DNA of 64,000 nt from Acidobacteriota bacterium (GTDB lineage Bacteria > Acidobacteriota > Vicinamibacteria > Vicinamibacterales > UBA2999). The stretch spans positions 1 to 64,000 of the forward strand of contig JACPTI010000093.1 in NCBI GenBank assembly GCA_016192845.1, read 5' to 3'. The position numbers and the translations under genes are program-made. The number at the start of each line of letters is the position of its first letter. The first letter of the stretch is position 1. Positions 50,972 through 63,263 of this stretch are shown here, piece after piece. The notes below the pieces were generated by a model. The model searched no databases. It was not told where the DNA came from and worked only from the letters and a program-made list of their open reading frames with translations.

Positions 50972-51427
50972 GAGTGCGTCATCCTCATCGGTTTGCCGGC
51001 GGCCGGGAAGACGAGCTTCTATCGCGAGCGCTTCGCCGGCACGCACGACTATGTGAGCAAGGACCTGCTGCGGAACACGCCGCGGCCCGGCCGGCGGCAG
51101 GAGCAGCTCATTGCGCAGTCGCTCTCGAGCGGCCGGTCGGTGGTCGTCGACAACACGAACGCGAGCGCGGCGGCGCGCGCGCCGCTCATTGCGCTGGCGC
51201 GCGCGCATGGGGCCGAAGTGGCCGGCTACTACTTTTCCACCGAGGCGTCCGACGCGCTGCGGCGCAACCGCGCCCGGCAGGGGCGCGAGCGGGTGCCCGA
51301 CGTCGCGATCTTCGCCATCCGCAAGCTGCTCGAGCCTCCCTCGCCCGCCGAAGGGTTCGACCGGCTGTTCACGGTCCGGCTCGACGAGCAGCGGCGAACG
51401 TTCGAGGTCGAGCCCTACTCGAGGTGA
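50969..51427 (+). CDS. Small P-loop kinase (polynucleotide-kinase-like)
   Basis: A 152-aa protein. Walker A GLPAAGKTSFYRERF near residue 8, SKDLLRNTPRPGRRQEQLI, then SVVVDNTNASAAARAPLIALA and an Arg-rich lid (RRNRARQGRERVPD). This matches the zeta-toxin/T4-PNK-like AAA_33 ATPases, which phosphorylate nucleic acid ends or small molecules. Stand-alone; no partner phosphatase or ligase adjoins. ATG 50969 lies in array I. Confidence 0.82.
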   Translation: MECVILIGLPAAGKTSFYRERFAGTHDYVSKDLLRNTPRPGRRQEQLIAQSLSSGRSVVVDNTNASAAARAPLIALARAHGAEVAGYYFSTEASDALRRNRARQGRERVPDVAIFAIRKLLEPPSPAEGFDRLFTVRLDEQRRTFEVEPYSR

Positions 51428-51648
51428 GCGCGCAACCGCGGCGACCGCGCGACGTCGGGATCCGCGACCGCCTCGGACAGCTCGCGCGGCGGCGCGCGCC
51501 CAGCGCCACCGGGATCGCCGCATAGCGCCGCACGAGATGGGTCGATTCATGGCGACCTCCGCCCGCCTCCGGATGCAATGTGCATGACACCCGGCCACCT
51601 CAGCCATTTGGCGGCGGCTACAATGCCGGGGCAGGAGGCACGCATCGC

Positions 51649-52038
51649 ATGCACACGCTGATTTCGGTCCTTGTGGTGTTCCTGCTGGTGGCAGTGGTTC
51701 CGCCGTCCGGCGCACAGACGACGCACAGCGCGCCGCAGTCCGCGCTCGACGCGGCCGTTCGGGAGCATGTGGCGGCGAGTGACGCCGATCGCGACGCCAT
51801 CCGGCGTCTGCTGGCGCGTCCCGACGTCCAGGCGGTGGCGGGCGAGGCCGGCATCGATCTCACGAGAGCGGAACGCGCGGTGGCGACGCTCGAGGGGCGG
51901 ACGCTGACCGACCTCGCCGCCCAGGCGCGGCAGGTGGAGCAGACGCTCGCGGGCGGACAGTCGCGCATCACGATCTCGACCACCACGATCATCATCGTCC
52001 TGCTGCTGATCATCCTCATCATCGTGGCCGTCGACTGA
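51649..52038 (+). CDS. PA2779-family protein
   Basis: A 129-aa protein with a signal peptide (MHTLISVLVVFLLVAVVPPSG). A helical region (VREHVAASDADRDAIRRLLARPDVQ) and a strongly hydrophobic C-terminal helix (TTIIIVLLLIILIIVAV) follow, the layout of PA2779-type proteins. The PA2778-type peptidase gene starts 6 nt later, the conserved pairing. GCAGGAGG precedes the ATG. Function unknown. The stretch 51428-51648 holds no gene I can support. Confidence 0.8.
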   Translation: MHTLISVLVVFLLVAVVPPSGAQTTHSAPQSALDAAVREHVAASDADRDAIRRLLARPDVQAVAGEAGIDLTRAERAVATLEGRTLTDLAAQARQVEQTLAGGQSRITISTTTIIIVLLLIILIIVAVD

Positions 52039-52044
52039 GCATCG

Positions 52045-53768
52045 ATGCGGGCCATCTTCCTGTGCTGCGTCGCGCTGGTGCCGGCGCAGGCGGCGCACGT
52101 CGAGGCGCAGGCGGTCACGTCCGCGCCGCTCGCCATCGTCGACGTCCCGTTCATCTCGCAGTCCGAGCTGCTGTGCGGCGGCGCCGCCGCCGCGATGGTG
52201 CTCCGCTACTGGGGCGAGCGTCAGGTGTCGGCCGAGGCGTTCGTGCACCTCGTCGATCGCAGCGCCGCGGGCATTCGCACCGGCGCGCTCGTCGCCGATC
52301 TACGGCGGCGCGGCTGGAGCGCGCATGGCGTCGAAGGGGACGAGACGGCGGTCCGGATGGAGCTGGCTCGCGGCCGGCCTGTGCTGATGCTCATCGAGGA
52401 CCGGCCGTCGGCCTTCCATTACGTCGTGACCGTCGCGTGGCACCCTCGAGCGGTGATCTTTCACGATCCCGCGCGCGGCCCGTTCCGCGTCATGTCAACG
52501 GCCGAGTTCGCCCGGCGCTGGCGCGCCGCGCGCCGGTGGATGGCCGTAGTCGCACCTGGCGCCGCCGGGATCCGGAATGCGGGATCCGGGATCCGAACGT
52601 TCGATGTTCGGGGTTCGGATCTCGGATCCCGGATCCCGGATCCCGGATCCCGGGTCGAGCCGTTCCTGCGAACAGGCAATAGCCGACGGCGTGCGGCTCG
52701 CGCAGTCCGGCGACCTCGAGGGCGCCGATCGCGTGTTGGCGACTGCCCTCCCTTGCACTGGCGCCACGCGCGAGCTCGCGGGCGTCCGTGTGCTGCAGCA
52801 GCGCTGGCCGGAGGCGGCGGATCTGGCGTCAGTCGCCCTCGCGGCCGATCGCGGCGATACGTACGCCTGGAAGGTGCTGGCCACGAGCCGTTTCGTGCAG
52901 GACGACCGGCTCGGCGCGCTCGACGCGTGGAACCGGATTGGCGAGCCGCGCGTCGACCTGGTCCAGATCGATGGCCTCGCCCGCACGCGGCATCGCGTCG
53001 TCGAGCGGCTTATAGACGTGGGGAGCGGCGATCTGCTCACTCCGCAACGGTTCGCGCGCGCCAGGCGGCAGCTCGCGGATCTTCCCTCCGCGTCGTCCAC
53101 GCGGCTCGAGTACGTGCCTGTCACGTCCGGGCTGGCGGAAGTGCGCGGCGCGGTCGTCGAACGGCCGGTCGTGCCGCACGGCCGAACAGCGTTTGCCGCC
53201 ACCGTACTTGCGGCGGCGGCGACGCGCGAAGTGCGGCTGACGAGCGGCGCGCCGGCCGGCGGCGGCGAGGGGATATCGGGCGGCTGGCGCTTCTGGCCGC
53301 ATCGGCGGCGCGTCGATGCCGGTGTGCGGGGGCCGGCGCCGTGGGGCGGCCTCTGGCGCATCGACGCGTCTTCGGAGCGACAGCCGTTCACAACGCTCGA
53401 TGTCGGCGCCGCGCGCGCCGGCGCCCGCCTCGGGCTCTCCGACTGGGCAACGGGGCACCTGCGTTGGAACCTTCTGGCGGGCGTCGACGAGTGGGCGGGG
53501 CGGGACCCTCGCGGCGTCTTCGGCGGACGGGCCCGATGCCGGCGACCGACGGCTGACGCCGCTCGTCGTCGCGCTCCAGTCGCGCGTGCGCGGCTACCTC
53601 TGGACACGGCGATCGGGCGCGCCGCTCGAGCAGGATCGGTTCCGCAGCATCGGCGCCGGCGGACGCGTCAACATCGGCGGATTCATCCTGGAGCTCTCCG
53701 CCGTGCGTCCGTTCGATCGCGCGGGTAAGGGCTGGACAGCCAGCCTGCTGCTGCGGCCTGGATTCTGA
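52045..53768 (+). pseudogene. PA2778-type C39-like cysteine peptidase/TPR protein, two frameshifts
   Basis: Frame 1 gives a signal peptide, then QSELLCGGAAAAMVLRYWG with the catalytic Cys and FHYVVTVAW with the His, to about 52560. Array J follows, after which homology continues in another frame: CEQAIADGVRLAQSGDLEGADRVL (TPR-like) and barrel strands. Near 53515 a second shift leads to TPLVVALQSRVRGYLWTRRSG, ending in LLLRPGF. Either two mutations or, less likely, assembly errors broke the gene. The peptidase half alone could still be made. Confidence 0.75.
52567..52655. repeat. Heptamer inverted array J (GGGATCC / GGATCCC) inside a gene
   Basis: GGGATCC-type units on the left, centre GAACGTTCGATGTTCGGGGTTC, then four or five exact GGATCCC repeats on the right. 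In translation the 7-nt step yields a 7-residue period (SRIPDPG). It coincides with the first frameshift of the PA2778-type gene. Confidence 0.9.
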
Positions 53769-53772
53769 GGCA

Positions 53773-54103
53773 CTAGGCCAGCCCGCGGTTCTTGTCCTGC
53801 GCGCGGTAAAAGGCGGTATATGCGGCGATGAGGTGGCAGATCCACCCGAGCAGTCCGCCGGATCCGATCCAGAAGCCGGGCGTGACGATCAGCCAGAAGA
53901 TGCCTCGCAGGAAGTCGCCGTTACTGGAATGTTGTTCCCGGCAGCGGACCGGCCGCTCCGTCGTCGCGGCCGGCAGATCGCGCTCGGAGGCTTGTTGCAA
54001 CTCGCACCGAGTCGGCTCGAACGTCCCAGTAGTTCTGGCCGACGCCGGGAAGAATCAGCCTGAGGACCGCCGCGAGACCGGGGTTGCGGTGCGCGGCGGT
54101 CAC
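53773..54103 (-). pseudogene. Small two-helix membrane protein split by an insertion
   Basis: From GTG 54103 (overlapping the upstream stop as GTGA) the frame reads AHRNPGLAAVLRLILPGVGQNYW, then about 110 bp of unrelated sequence ending in TAA. Another frame resumes NGDFLRGIFWLIVTPGFWIGSGG and LLGWICHLIAAYTAFYRAQDKN. Joined, the two halves make a complete NPG...PGxGQxYxG-type small membrane protein, so the gene was interrupted after GQ-Y. Confidence 0.7.
53921..54032. mobile_element. Short MITE-like insertion with inverted ends
   Basis: The insert starts TTACTGGAATGTTG and ends CGAACGTCCCAGTAG, imperfect inverted termini. It interrupts the small membrane protein gene and carries no open frame of its own. 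The exact ends and any target duplication are uncertain by a few bases. Confidence 0.5.
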
Positions 54104-54907
54104 CGCGGTTCTTCGCAGGGGACGCCGCTGAGCGTCGTCAGCACGATCAGCGGACGCCGGCCGCGCCGCACGAGGCTGTGGGCCGTGCCCCGCGGCACCG
54201 ACACGAAGGCTCCCGCCGCCAGCGCCGTATCGCGGCCCTCGATCCGCACCGCGCCCTCGCCGGCGATCACGTAGTAGCTGACGTCCGCGGTGTCGTACAG
54301 ACGTTCGGGCTGATCCTGGTTCAACTGCACCAGCGTCGTCCGCATAGTGCCGCTGCACGCCACCAGCGTCTCGCGTCGCGGCTGATTGCCGCCGATCAGC
54401 TCCTTCTCGAGCAGCCCGACAATCGACAGCGTCCGTGGCATTCCGGGCGGCCCGACGACCGGTGCGGGCGGCGCGGGCGGTTCGGGCGGGGGTGGCGGCG
54501 GAGGCGGCGGCGGTGGCGGTGGCGCCGGGTGCAGCATGACGTCGACGTCGGCCACCTGCCCCGCGCGCACCGACACTTCTTTCTCGAACGTGATGACCGG
54601 CTCGCCGCTGAACCGCAGGCGATAGGTGCCTGCCTGCATTCCGACGAAGGTGATCTGGCCGCTCGCGTTGGTTTCGCCGCTGCGGTCGGACGCGCCGATT
54701 ACCTCGACGCGCACGCCCTGCAGGGTGGCGCCCTGCGGATCGGTGACCGTGATGGTCAGGCCCGCCCGCGCGGGCGGCGCCGGCGCCCGGCGTGCGGGGG
54801 CGGGCGTCTGCGCCGGTTTCGGGGCAGGCGCGGGGGCCTGGGCCACCGCGTGTGCCGCCCACGACCCGCTGCCGAGGAGGAGCAGGCCGGCCGTGATCAC
54901 CGCGCGC
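54100..54907 (-). CDS. Exported carboxypeptidase-regulatory/cupin protein
   Basis: Signal peptide (MRAVITAGLLLLGSGSWAAHA), a Pro/Ala-rich linker and a carboxypeptidase-regulatory beta-sandwich (LTITVTDPQGATLQGVRVEVIG). A polyproline run of over ten residues follows, then a cupin barrel (VSYYVIAGEGAVRIEG, VPRGTAHSLVRRGRRPLIV). Ends PCEEPR. Probably a periplasmic ligand-binding or scaffold protein; the cupin has only one evident His, so a metal site is doubtful. Divergent from thiC. Confidence 0.75.
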
Positions 54908-54932
54908 ATCCCGCGAGTATAATCGTCAGCGG

Positions 54933-56674
<1,742 letters not shown>

Positions 56675-56780
56675 ATCAGCTGGCAGCCAGTAGCTGGTAG
56701 CTCGTAGCAAGGGCGAACGTGCTACCGGCTACCAGCTACCAGCTACCGGCTACCGGCTACCAGCTACCGGCTACCGGCTA
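56675..56780. repeat. Heptamer inverted array H (GCTACCG / TAGCTGG)
   Basis: The left arm has TAGCTGG and TAGCTCG units. The right arm is nine consecutive GCTACCG/GCTACCA units in exact 7-nt steps. It fills the thiC spacer and contributes the stop codon of the convergent gene. Confidence 0.92.
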
Positions 56781-57322
56781 GCTCCCGGCGGCGGGGGGAC
56801 GATCATGATGATCGTCGGAAACCGCGCCGGCTGGGCGCCGGGACGCGGATTCGGATAGCCGGCCGACCCGCCCCACGTCCAGTCCTTGACCGTCACGCCG
56901 GGCGGAAACGCCATTGTCTCCTGCCTGAAGCGCCCCACCTCGAACATGTGTGTGGGCGGCTGCTCGAACACGAGGTCGCCGCGCTCCTTCAGCACCGACC
57001 GGTAGTAGGTCACGAGGTCGGCAAACGACGCCGTCGCGCCGAAGATGTAGTACCGCTGGGCCCGGCCGGCGTCGTACGACGCGATGAACTGCGCGCTCGG
57101 GTAAAGTGGCAGCCCCAGTGTGGCGGCGGTTGGCGCGTTCGGATCGGCCGCCGACGCGGCCGGTGCCGCGGGCGCCTGCACCGGCGGCTGCGGCGCGGGC
57201 GCCTGCGCCGGCGCTTCCGCGGGCGGAGCGCCGCCGGGACGAGGGAACGGCTGCGGCGTCTGGCCCAAGGCCGTGCTGGCCGCGACGGCAGAGGCGGCGG
57301 CCAGAAGCAGGATCCGCGTCAT
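56771..57322 (-). CDS. Exported protein of unknown function
   Basis: A 183-aa protein with a signal peptide (MTRILLLAAASAVAASTALG), then an Ala/Pro-rich linker. A folded domain of about 110 residues follows (LGLPLYPSAQFIASYDAGRAQRYYIFG, then FADLVTYYRSVLKERGDLVFE and KDWTWGGSAGYPNP). I recognise no family with confidence. Its stop lies in array H. The 260 nt upstream to the ClpC-like gene hold no supported feature. Confidence 0.7.
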   Translation of the reverse strand: MTRILLLAAASAVAASTALGQTPQPFPRPGGAPPAEAPAQAPAPQPPVQAPAAPAASAADPNAPTAATLGLPLYPSAQFIASYDAGRAQRYYIFGATASFADLVTYYRSVLKERGDLVFEQPPTHMFEVGRFRQETMAFPPGVTVKDWTWGGSAGYPNPRPGAQPARFPTIIMIVPPPPGASR

Positions 57323-57583
57323 GGGGCTATTATACGGAAGCGGCCCGCCGCCAGCCGTTTGTCGCCTTCCTGCGTACGTGGATCGGACAAACGGCATGCC
57401 CCGAGCGACCCCCGCGGGCCGACGCGCTTGCAGTTCGGCCGTAAGTCGCTCCAGCCCGGTGAGTTGCGGCCGACTCGCCGAAAAGATGTCGAGATCCCGC
57501 GGTGGCTCGCATCTTGCCTCTCACCATCGCGGGGACTCGAGAAGGTCCCGGCTGGGGACCCGAGCCCGGGAGGCGGCGACGCC

Positions 57584-59881
<2,298 letters not shown>

Positions 59882-59935
59882 TCCCGTACGTAGTCCGGCT
59901 TTAACAAGACCAAACCGTTGTCGTAATCCTAGAAT

Positions 59936-60268
59936 CTAGGTCTGACCTGCTGGCGCCGATATCCGGTCTTTGTCGAGGACGAGGGGTTTTCGGCCGGTAC
60001 GCTCGCGCATCCGTTTCACAGCAGCGTCGAGCGCTTTGAGCGCGCCTCGCTCAATGGTGCGGCGCGACTCCGGATCGTTGACGTTCCCAGCCAGTTCGCT
60101 GATCGCGAGTGCCAGAAGGGCATCGCGTCGGAGGGGGTCCCAGGGTGGAACAGGCTTAGGCTTGCCCCCGACGAAGATGACTCCGCCCTCATCGCTGGTC
60201 ACGCCAAAGAGGATCTGCGCCACAGCGAGCAATTGGTTAACACCCAGGCACCAAGGGGCTGTCATCAC
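59936..60268 (-). CDS. Hypothetical protein
   Basis: 110 aa, no family recognised. It has FGVTSDEGGVIFVGGKPKP, then a helical stretch DALLALAISELAGNV and a basic end AAVKRMRERTGRK. Residue composition and absence of stops make coding plausible, but no SD is evident and it sits alone between the ClpC-like and radical SAM genes. The spacer to 60479 shows nothing else. Confidence 0.4.
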   Translation of the reverse strand: MMTAPWCLGVNQLLAVAQILFGVTSDEGGVIFVGGKPKPVPPWDPLRRDALLALAISELAGNVNDPESRRTIERGALKALDAAVKRMRERTGRKPLVLDKDRISAPAGQT

Positions 60269-60479
60269 CCCACAACTTAAATCTCCGCTCGGTGATCTCG
60301 CGTCATCGCGAAGCCGGGTTCGCGCCTAACCAGTATTGATTGAACGCGCCGAGTAGACGTCGGTCCAGGCGGCTAATCGTGGCGGACGAACATCGCGCAT
60401 TCGGGCCTCAAGCCGCCGTGGATATTAGCATGGCGGAAAGATGGCCGAAATGGATCGTCCGGCGCTCGATCCACGAGTC

Positions 60480-61532
60480 TCACAGGTCGAAAGCAAAGTA
60501 GCCCTCTTCAGGCGCTTCGCGCTCCGACTGGTCCTCGCTGTTGCCCGCCTTCTGACTTACATTGCCGTCCTCTGCTTCGTCCCGTCCGTTCACGCCATAT
60601 TTCTTGCGCAGCAGACCGATCACATTCTGCACTTCCTTCCGGTAGGTGGCATGGGCGTACTTTCCGGCGTACAGCTGGTTGTAGCCCTCGACCAGGTGCG
60701 GGAACTCGTGCGCGAGCCAGCGCATGAAGTGATCGCGCGTCCCTCCTTCGAGGAACATCACGTTGCAGCCGACGAAGCGCGCGCCGTGGTCGGCAATCGC
60801 CTTCATCGTCCGTTCGAGCAGCGCCGGTGTCGACGTGATGCCGGGCACGATCGGGTTCATCAGGACGCCGGCGCGGATCCCCGCGTCGACGAGCTCGCGA
60901 ACGGCGCGGAGCCGCTGCAGCGGCGGCGCTGTTCCTGGCTCGAGCCGGCGCCAGGCGTCCTCGTCCACCGTCGGCACGCTGACGTACACGCCGCAGCCGG
61001 GACCGGCGGTGAGATCCTTGAGGAGATCCTTGTCGCGGACGATCATCGGCCCCTTGGTGACGACCCCGACCGGGTTGCGGAAGTCGCGCAGCGCTTCGAG
61101 CGTGCCGCGCGTCAGCTTGTAATGCCCCTCGATCGGCTGGTAGCAGTCGGTCGCGGTGCCGAGCGCGATGTACTCGCCGGTCCAGGACGGCCTCGCCAGC
61201 TCGCGCCGCAGCACCTCGACGAAATTCGTCTTGACGAAGATGATCGAGGCGAAGTCATCGGCGCCGAGCTCGAACTGCGTCTGATAGCGCCGCGCGTAGC
61301 AGTAATGGCAGCCGTGCGTGCAGCCGCGATACGGATTGAGCGTCCACTCGAACGGCATCCCCTTGACGCGATTGAGGGCCGACCGGCACCGCACTTCCTG
61401 GTAGCGCGCGGCGTCGGCACGGCGCTCGGCCTCGATGAGCGCCTCGGCACCGCCGGCGCGGACGAGGTCGGCGATCTGACGCGTCGTTGGCGGCGTGCGG
61501 CCGAGATCGAAGAGCAGCGGGGCGATTTCCAT
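60480..61532 (-). CDS. Radical SAM protein, SplB-like / Rv2578c type
   Basis: A 350-aa protein. The radical SAM cluster motif is CTHGCHYCYARRY (CxxxCxxC) after PFEWTLNPYRG. SPL-family blocks follow: FVKTNFVEVLRREL, YIALGTATDCYQPIEG, VGVVTKGPMIVRD and YVSVPTVDEDAWRRLEPGT. Members are relatives of spore photoproduct lyase with unknown substrates. I chose ATG 61532 (MEIAPLLFDLG). The C-terminal tail is long and acidic. Confidence 0.88.
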   Translation of the reverse strand: MEIAPLLFDLGRTPPTTRQIADLVRAGGAEALIEAERRADAARYQEVRCRSALNRVKGMPFEWTLNPYRGCTHGCHYCYARRYQTQFELGADDFASIIFVKTNFVEVLRRELARPSWTGEYIALGTATDCYQPIEGHYKLTRGTLEALRDFRNPVGVVTKGPMIVRDKDLLKDLTAGPGCGVYVSVPTVDEDAWRRLEPGTAPPLQRLRAVRELVDAGIRAGVLMNPIVPGITSTPALLERTMKAIADHGARFVGCNVMFLEGGTRDHFMRWLAHEFPHLVEGYNQLYAGKYAHATYRKEVQNVIGLLRKKYGVNGRDEAEDGNVSQKAGNSEDQSEREAPEEGYFAFDL

Positions 61533-61670
61533 CGAGAGATGCAAGGCGAATATACACCGAAAGTCAAGGGAGATCTCCGCGCGATTCTTCCGCCCGAGAT
61601 CGCGTAAGCTCTGCCGCACGGAAGACGAACGCAAAGGGTCCTGCGTTCACACGTTTTCGGGGTGATTGGC

Positions 61671-61766
61671 ATGTCTTGGTGGGACGCCCGGCCGATGCTG
61701 CAACTGATTCTGGTCGGGATCCTCCTGGCGGTCTCCATCTACGTCCTGCGGCACAGAAAGCGCTGA
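61671..61766 (+). CDS. 31-residue single-pass membrane peptide
   Basis: ATG 61671 to TGA 61766 encodes MSWWDARP, then a hydrophobic helix (LQLILVGILLAVSIYVL) and a basic end RHRKR. The positive-inside tail and Trp-rich interface fit a genuine small membrane protein. GGGGTGA upstream may be an SD. No family recognised; chance is possible at this length. Confidence 0.4.
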   Translation: MSWWDARPMLQLILVGILLAVSIYVLRHRKR

Positions 61767-61779
61767 GGTTTCCGCCCTG

Positions 61780-62259
61780 CTAGAACACCCGTGCCGGCGC
61801 CAGCGCCAGCACCCGTTCGGGGGCGGCGTTGTTGAGACGGATGCCGTTCCAGACGAAGGTCCGCACGGTGCCGTCGGCAAAGTGCATCGACATCCGCAGG
61901 TCGAAGCTCCAGTCGTCCTGGCCGTCCGGTGCCAGCCGCACGCGCAGCTGCCCCTCGTCGATGTCGTCGATGCGGAACGGGGCCGAGAGCGCGAGCGACA
62001 TTGGCGCGGATGTCGTGTTGTCGTCGAACTCGGTGCCGTCCGTCCGCAGCTCGGCGCCGATCTCGGCGTTGTTGCGGAGCAGCTGAACCGTGACCGCGCT
62101 GTCGGCGTCCTTGCCGTCCTCGCGGGTGATGAAGGTCATAGTGGCTGAGGTCAGCGGCGTGGCGAGCGTGGCCGCCGGGCGGGTGGTGGTGCGCGTGGCG
62201 CCGCAGCCGGCCGTCGTCACCGACGCCGCCAGCAGGGCGATCGCGAACGATCTGCTCAT
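61780..62259 (-). CDS. Putative lipoprotein, unknown
   Basis: A 159-aa protein with a lipobox-like signal peptide (SFAIALLAASVTTAGCGATRTT; the Cys at about 19 would be lipidated). A beta-rich domain follows (MTFITREDGKDADSAVTVQLLRN, then LRVRLAPDGQDDWSFDLRM). AGGAGG 5-6 nt before the ATG supports the start. No family recognised; probably periplasmic face of the outer or inner membrane. Confidence 0.7.
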   Translation of the reverse strand: MSRSFAIALLAASVTTAGCGATRTTTRPAATLATPLTSATMTFITREDGKDADSAVTVQLLRNNAEIGAELRTDGTEFDDNTTSAPMSLALSAPFRIDDIDEGQLRVRLAPDGQDDWSFDLRMSMHFADGTVRTFVWNGIRLNNAAPERVLALAPARVF

Positions 62260-62315
62260 GTGTTCCTCCTCTGATTCCGGAGGGAAGCGGAGCACGAGCG
62301 GTGCCGGAGGCGAGC

Positions 62316-63263
62316 TCAGCCGGCGCCGCCGTCTCGGACTGCTCTGCGCCAGTACTCGAGCAGATCGTCGAGCGTGCGATCGAAGGGGATCGCGGGGGAC
62401 CAGCCGGTCGCGCTGCGCAGCCGTGACGCGTCTCCCACGAGGACCGGGGTGTCCTGCGGTCGGAGGCGCTCGGGGTCGACGGCCACCTCGACGCGCACCC
62501 GCGAGCGCCGTACGAGCGCGTCGAGCACGTCGCGGATCGCCCGCGCCACGCCCGTCGCCACGTTGTACGCCGTCCCGGGGGTGCCGCGGTCCATCAGCAA
62601 GGCGTAGGCGCGCACGGTGTCGCGCACGTCGGTGAGATCGCGCTCGGCATCGAGGTTGCCCACCTTGAGCACGGGCTCGACGCCGCCACGCTCGATGACG
62701 GCAATCTGCCGCGCGATCCCGGAGGCTGCGAACGTGGGGCGCTGCCGCGGCCCGATGTGGTTGAACGGGCGGGTGAGGACGACGCCGATGCCGTCCTCCG
62801 TCGTGGCGCGGGCGCCGAGCTGCTCCTGCGCGAGCTTGCTGAGGCCGTACGGACTGGTGGGGGCCAGCGGATCGTCCTCGCGGAGGGGCAACCGGGACGG
62901 CGCGTAGACCATGGCAGAGCCCGTGATGAGCACGCGGCAGGCGATCCCGGCGCGGCGCGCCGCGTCGAGCAGATAGTGTGTGGTGAGGACGTTGGCGGCG
63001 AGCGGCTCGGCGGTGTTGTGCCACGACGCGCCGACATGCGGCGCGCCGGCGCAGTGATAGATGGCGGCCGGGCGCAGGTCGCGCACCTCCCGGCGCACGA
63101 GGTCGCGATCGAGCAGGTCGCCGCGCCGCCAGGCCGCCAGCGGTGCCAGCTCGGCGCGCGGCTCGGACCGCGCCCACGCGACGAGCTCGCACGTCCCACT
63201 GAGATGTTCCAGGAGATGGCCGCCAACGAAGCCGGCCGCGCCGGTCACGAGGACGCAGCTCAC
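62316..63263 (-). CDS. NAD-dependent sugar epimerase/reductase (GDP-6-deoxymannose reductase-like)
   Basis: A 315-aa extended SDR. The cofactor motif VLVTGAAGFVGGHLLEHL, Ser in ITGSAMVYAP, the catalytic SPYGLSKLAQEQ (YxxxK), then RPFNHIGPRQ and ERDLTDVRDTVRAYALL are those of GDP-4-keto-6-deoxymannose reductases and related epimerases. The GTG start overlaps the upstream dehydratase stop (GTGA). The paired dehydratase is dTDP-type by sequence, so the sugar nucleotide is uncertain. Confidence 0.87.
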   Translation of the reverse strand: MSCVLVTGAAGFVGGHLLEHLSGTCELVAWARSEPRAELAPLAAWRRGDLLDRDLVRREVRDLRPAAIYHCAGAPHVGASWHNTAEPLAANVLTTHYLLDAARRAGIACRVLITGSAMVYAPSRLPLREDDPLAPTSPYGLSKLAQEQLGARATTEDGIGVVLTRPFNHIGPRQRPTFAASGIARQIAVIERGGVEPVLKVGNLDAERDLTDVRDTVRAYALLMDRGTPGTAYNVATGVARAIRDVLDALVRRSRVRVEVAVDPERLRPQDTPVLVGDASRLRSATGWSPAIPFDRTLDDLLEYWRRAVRDGGAG

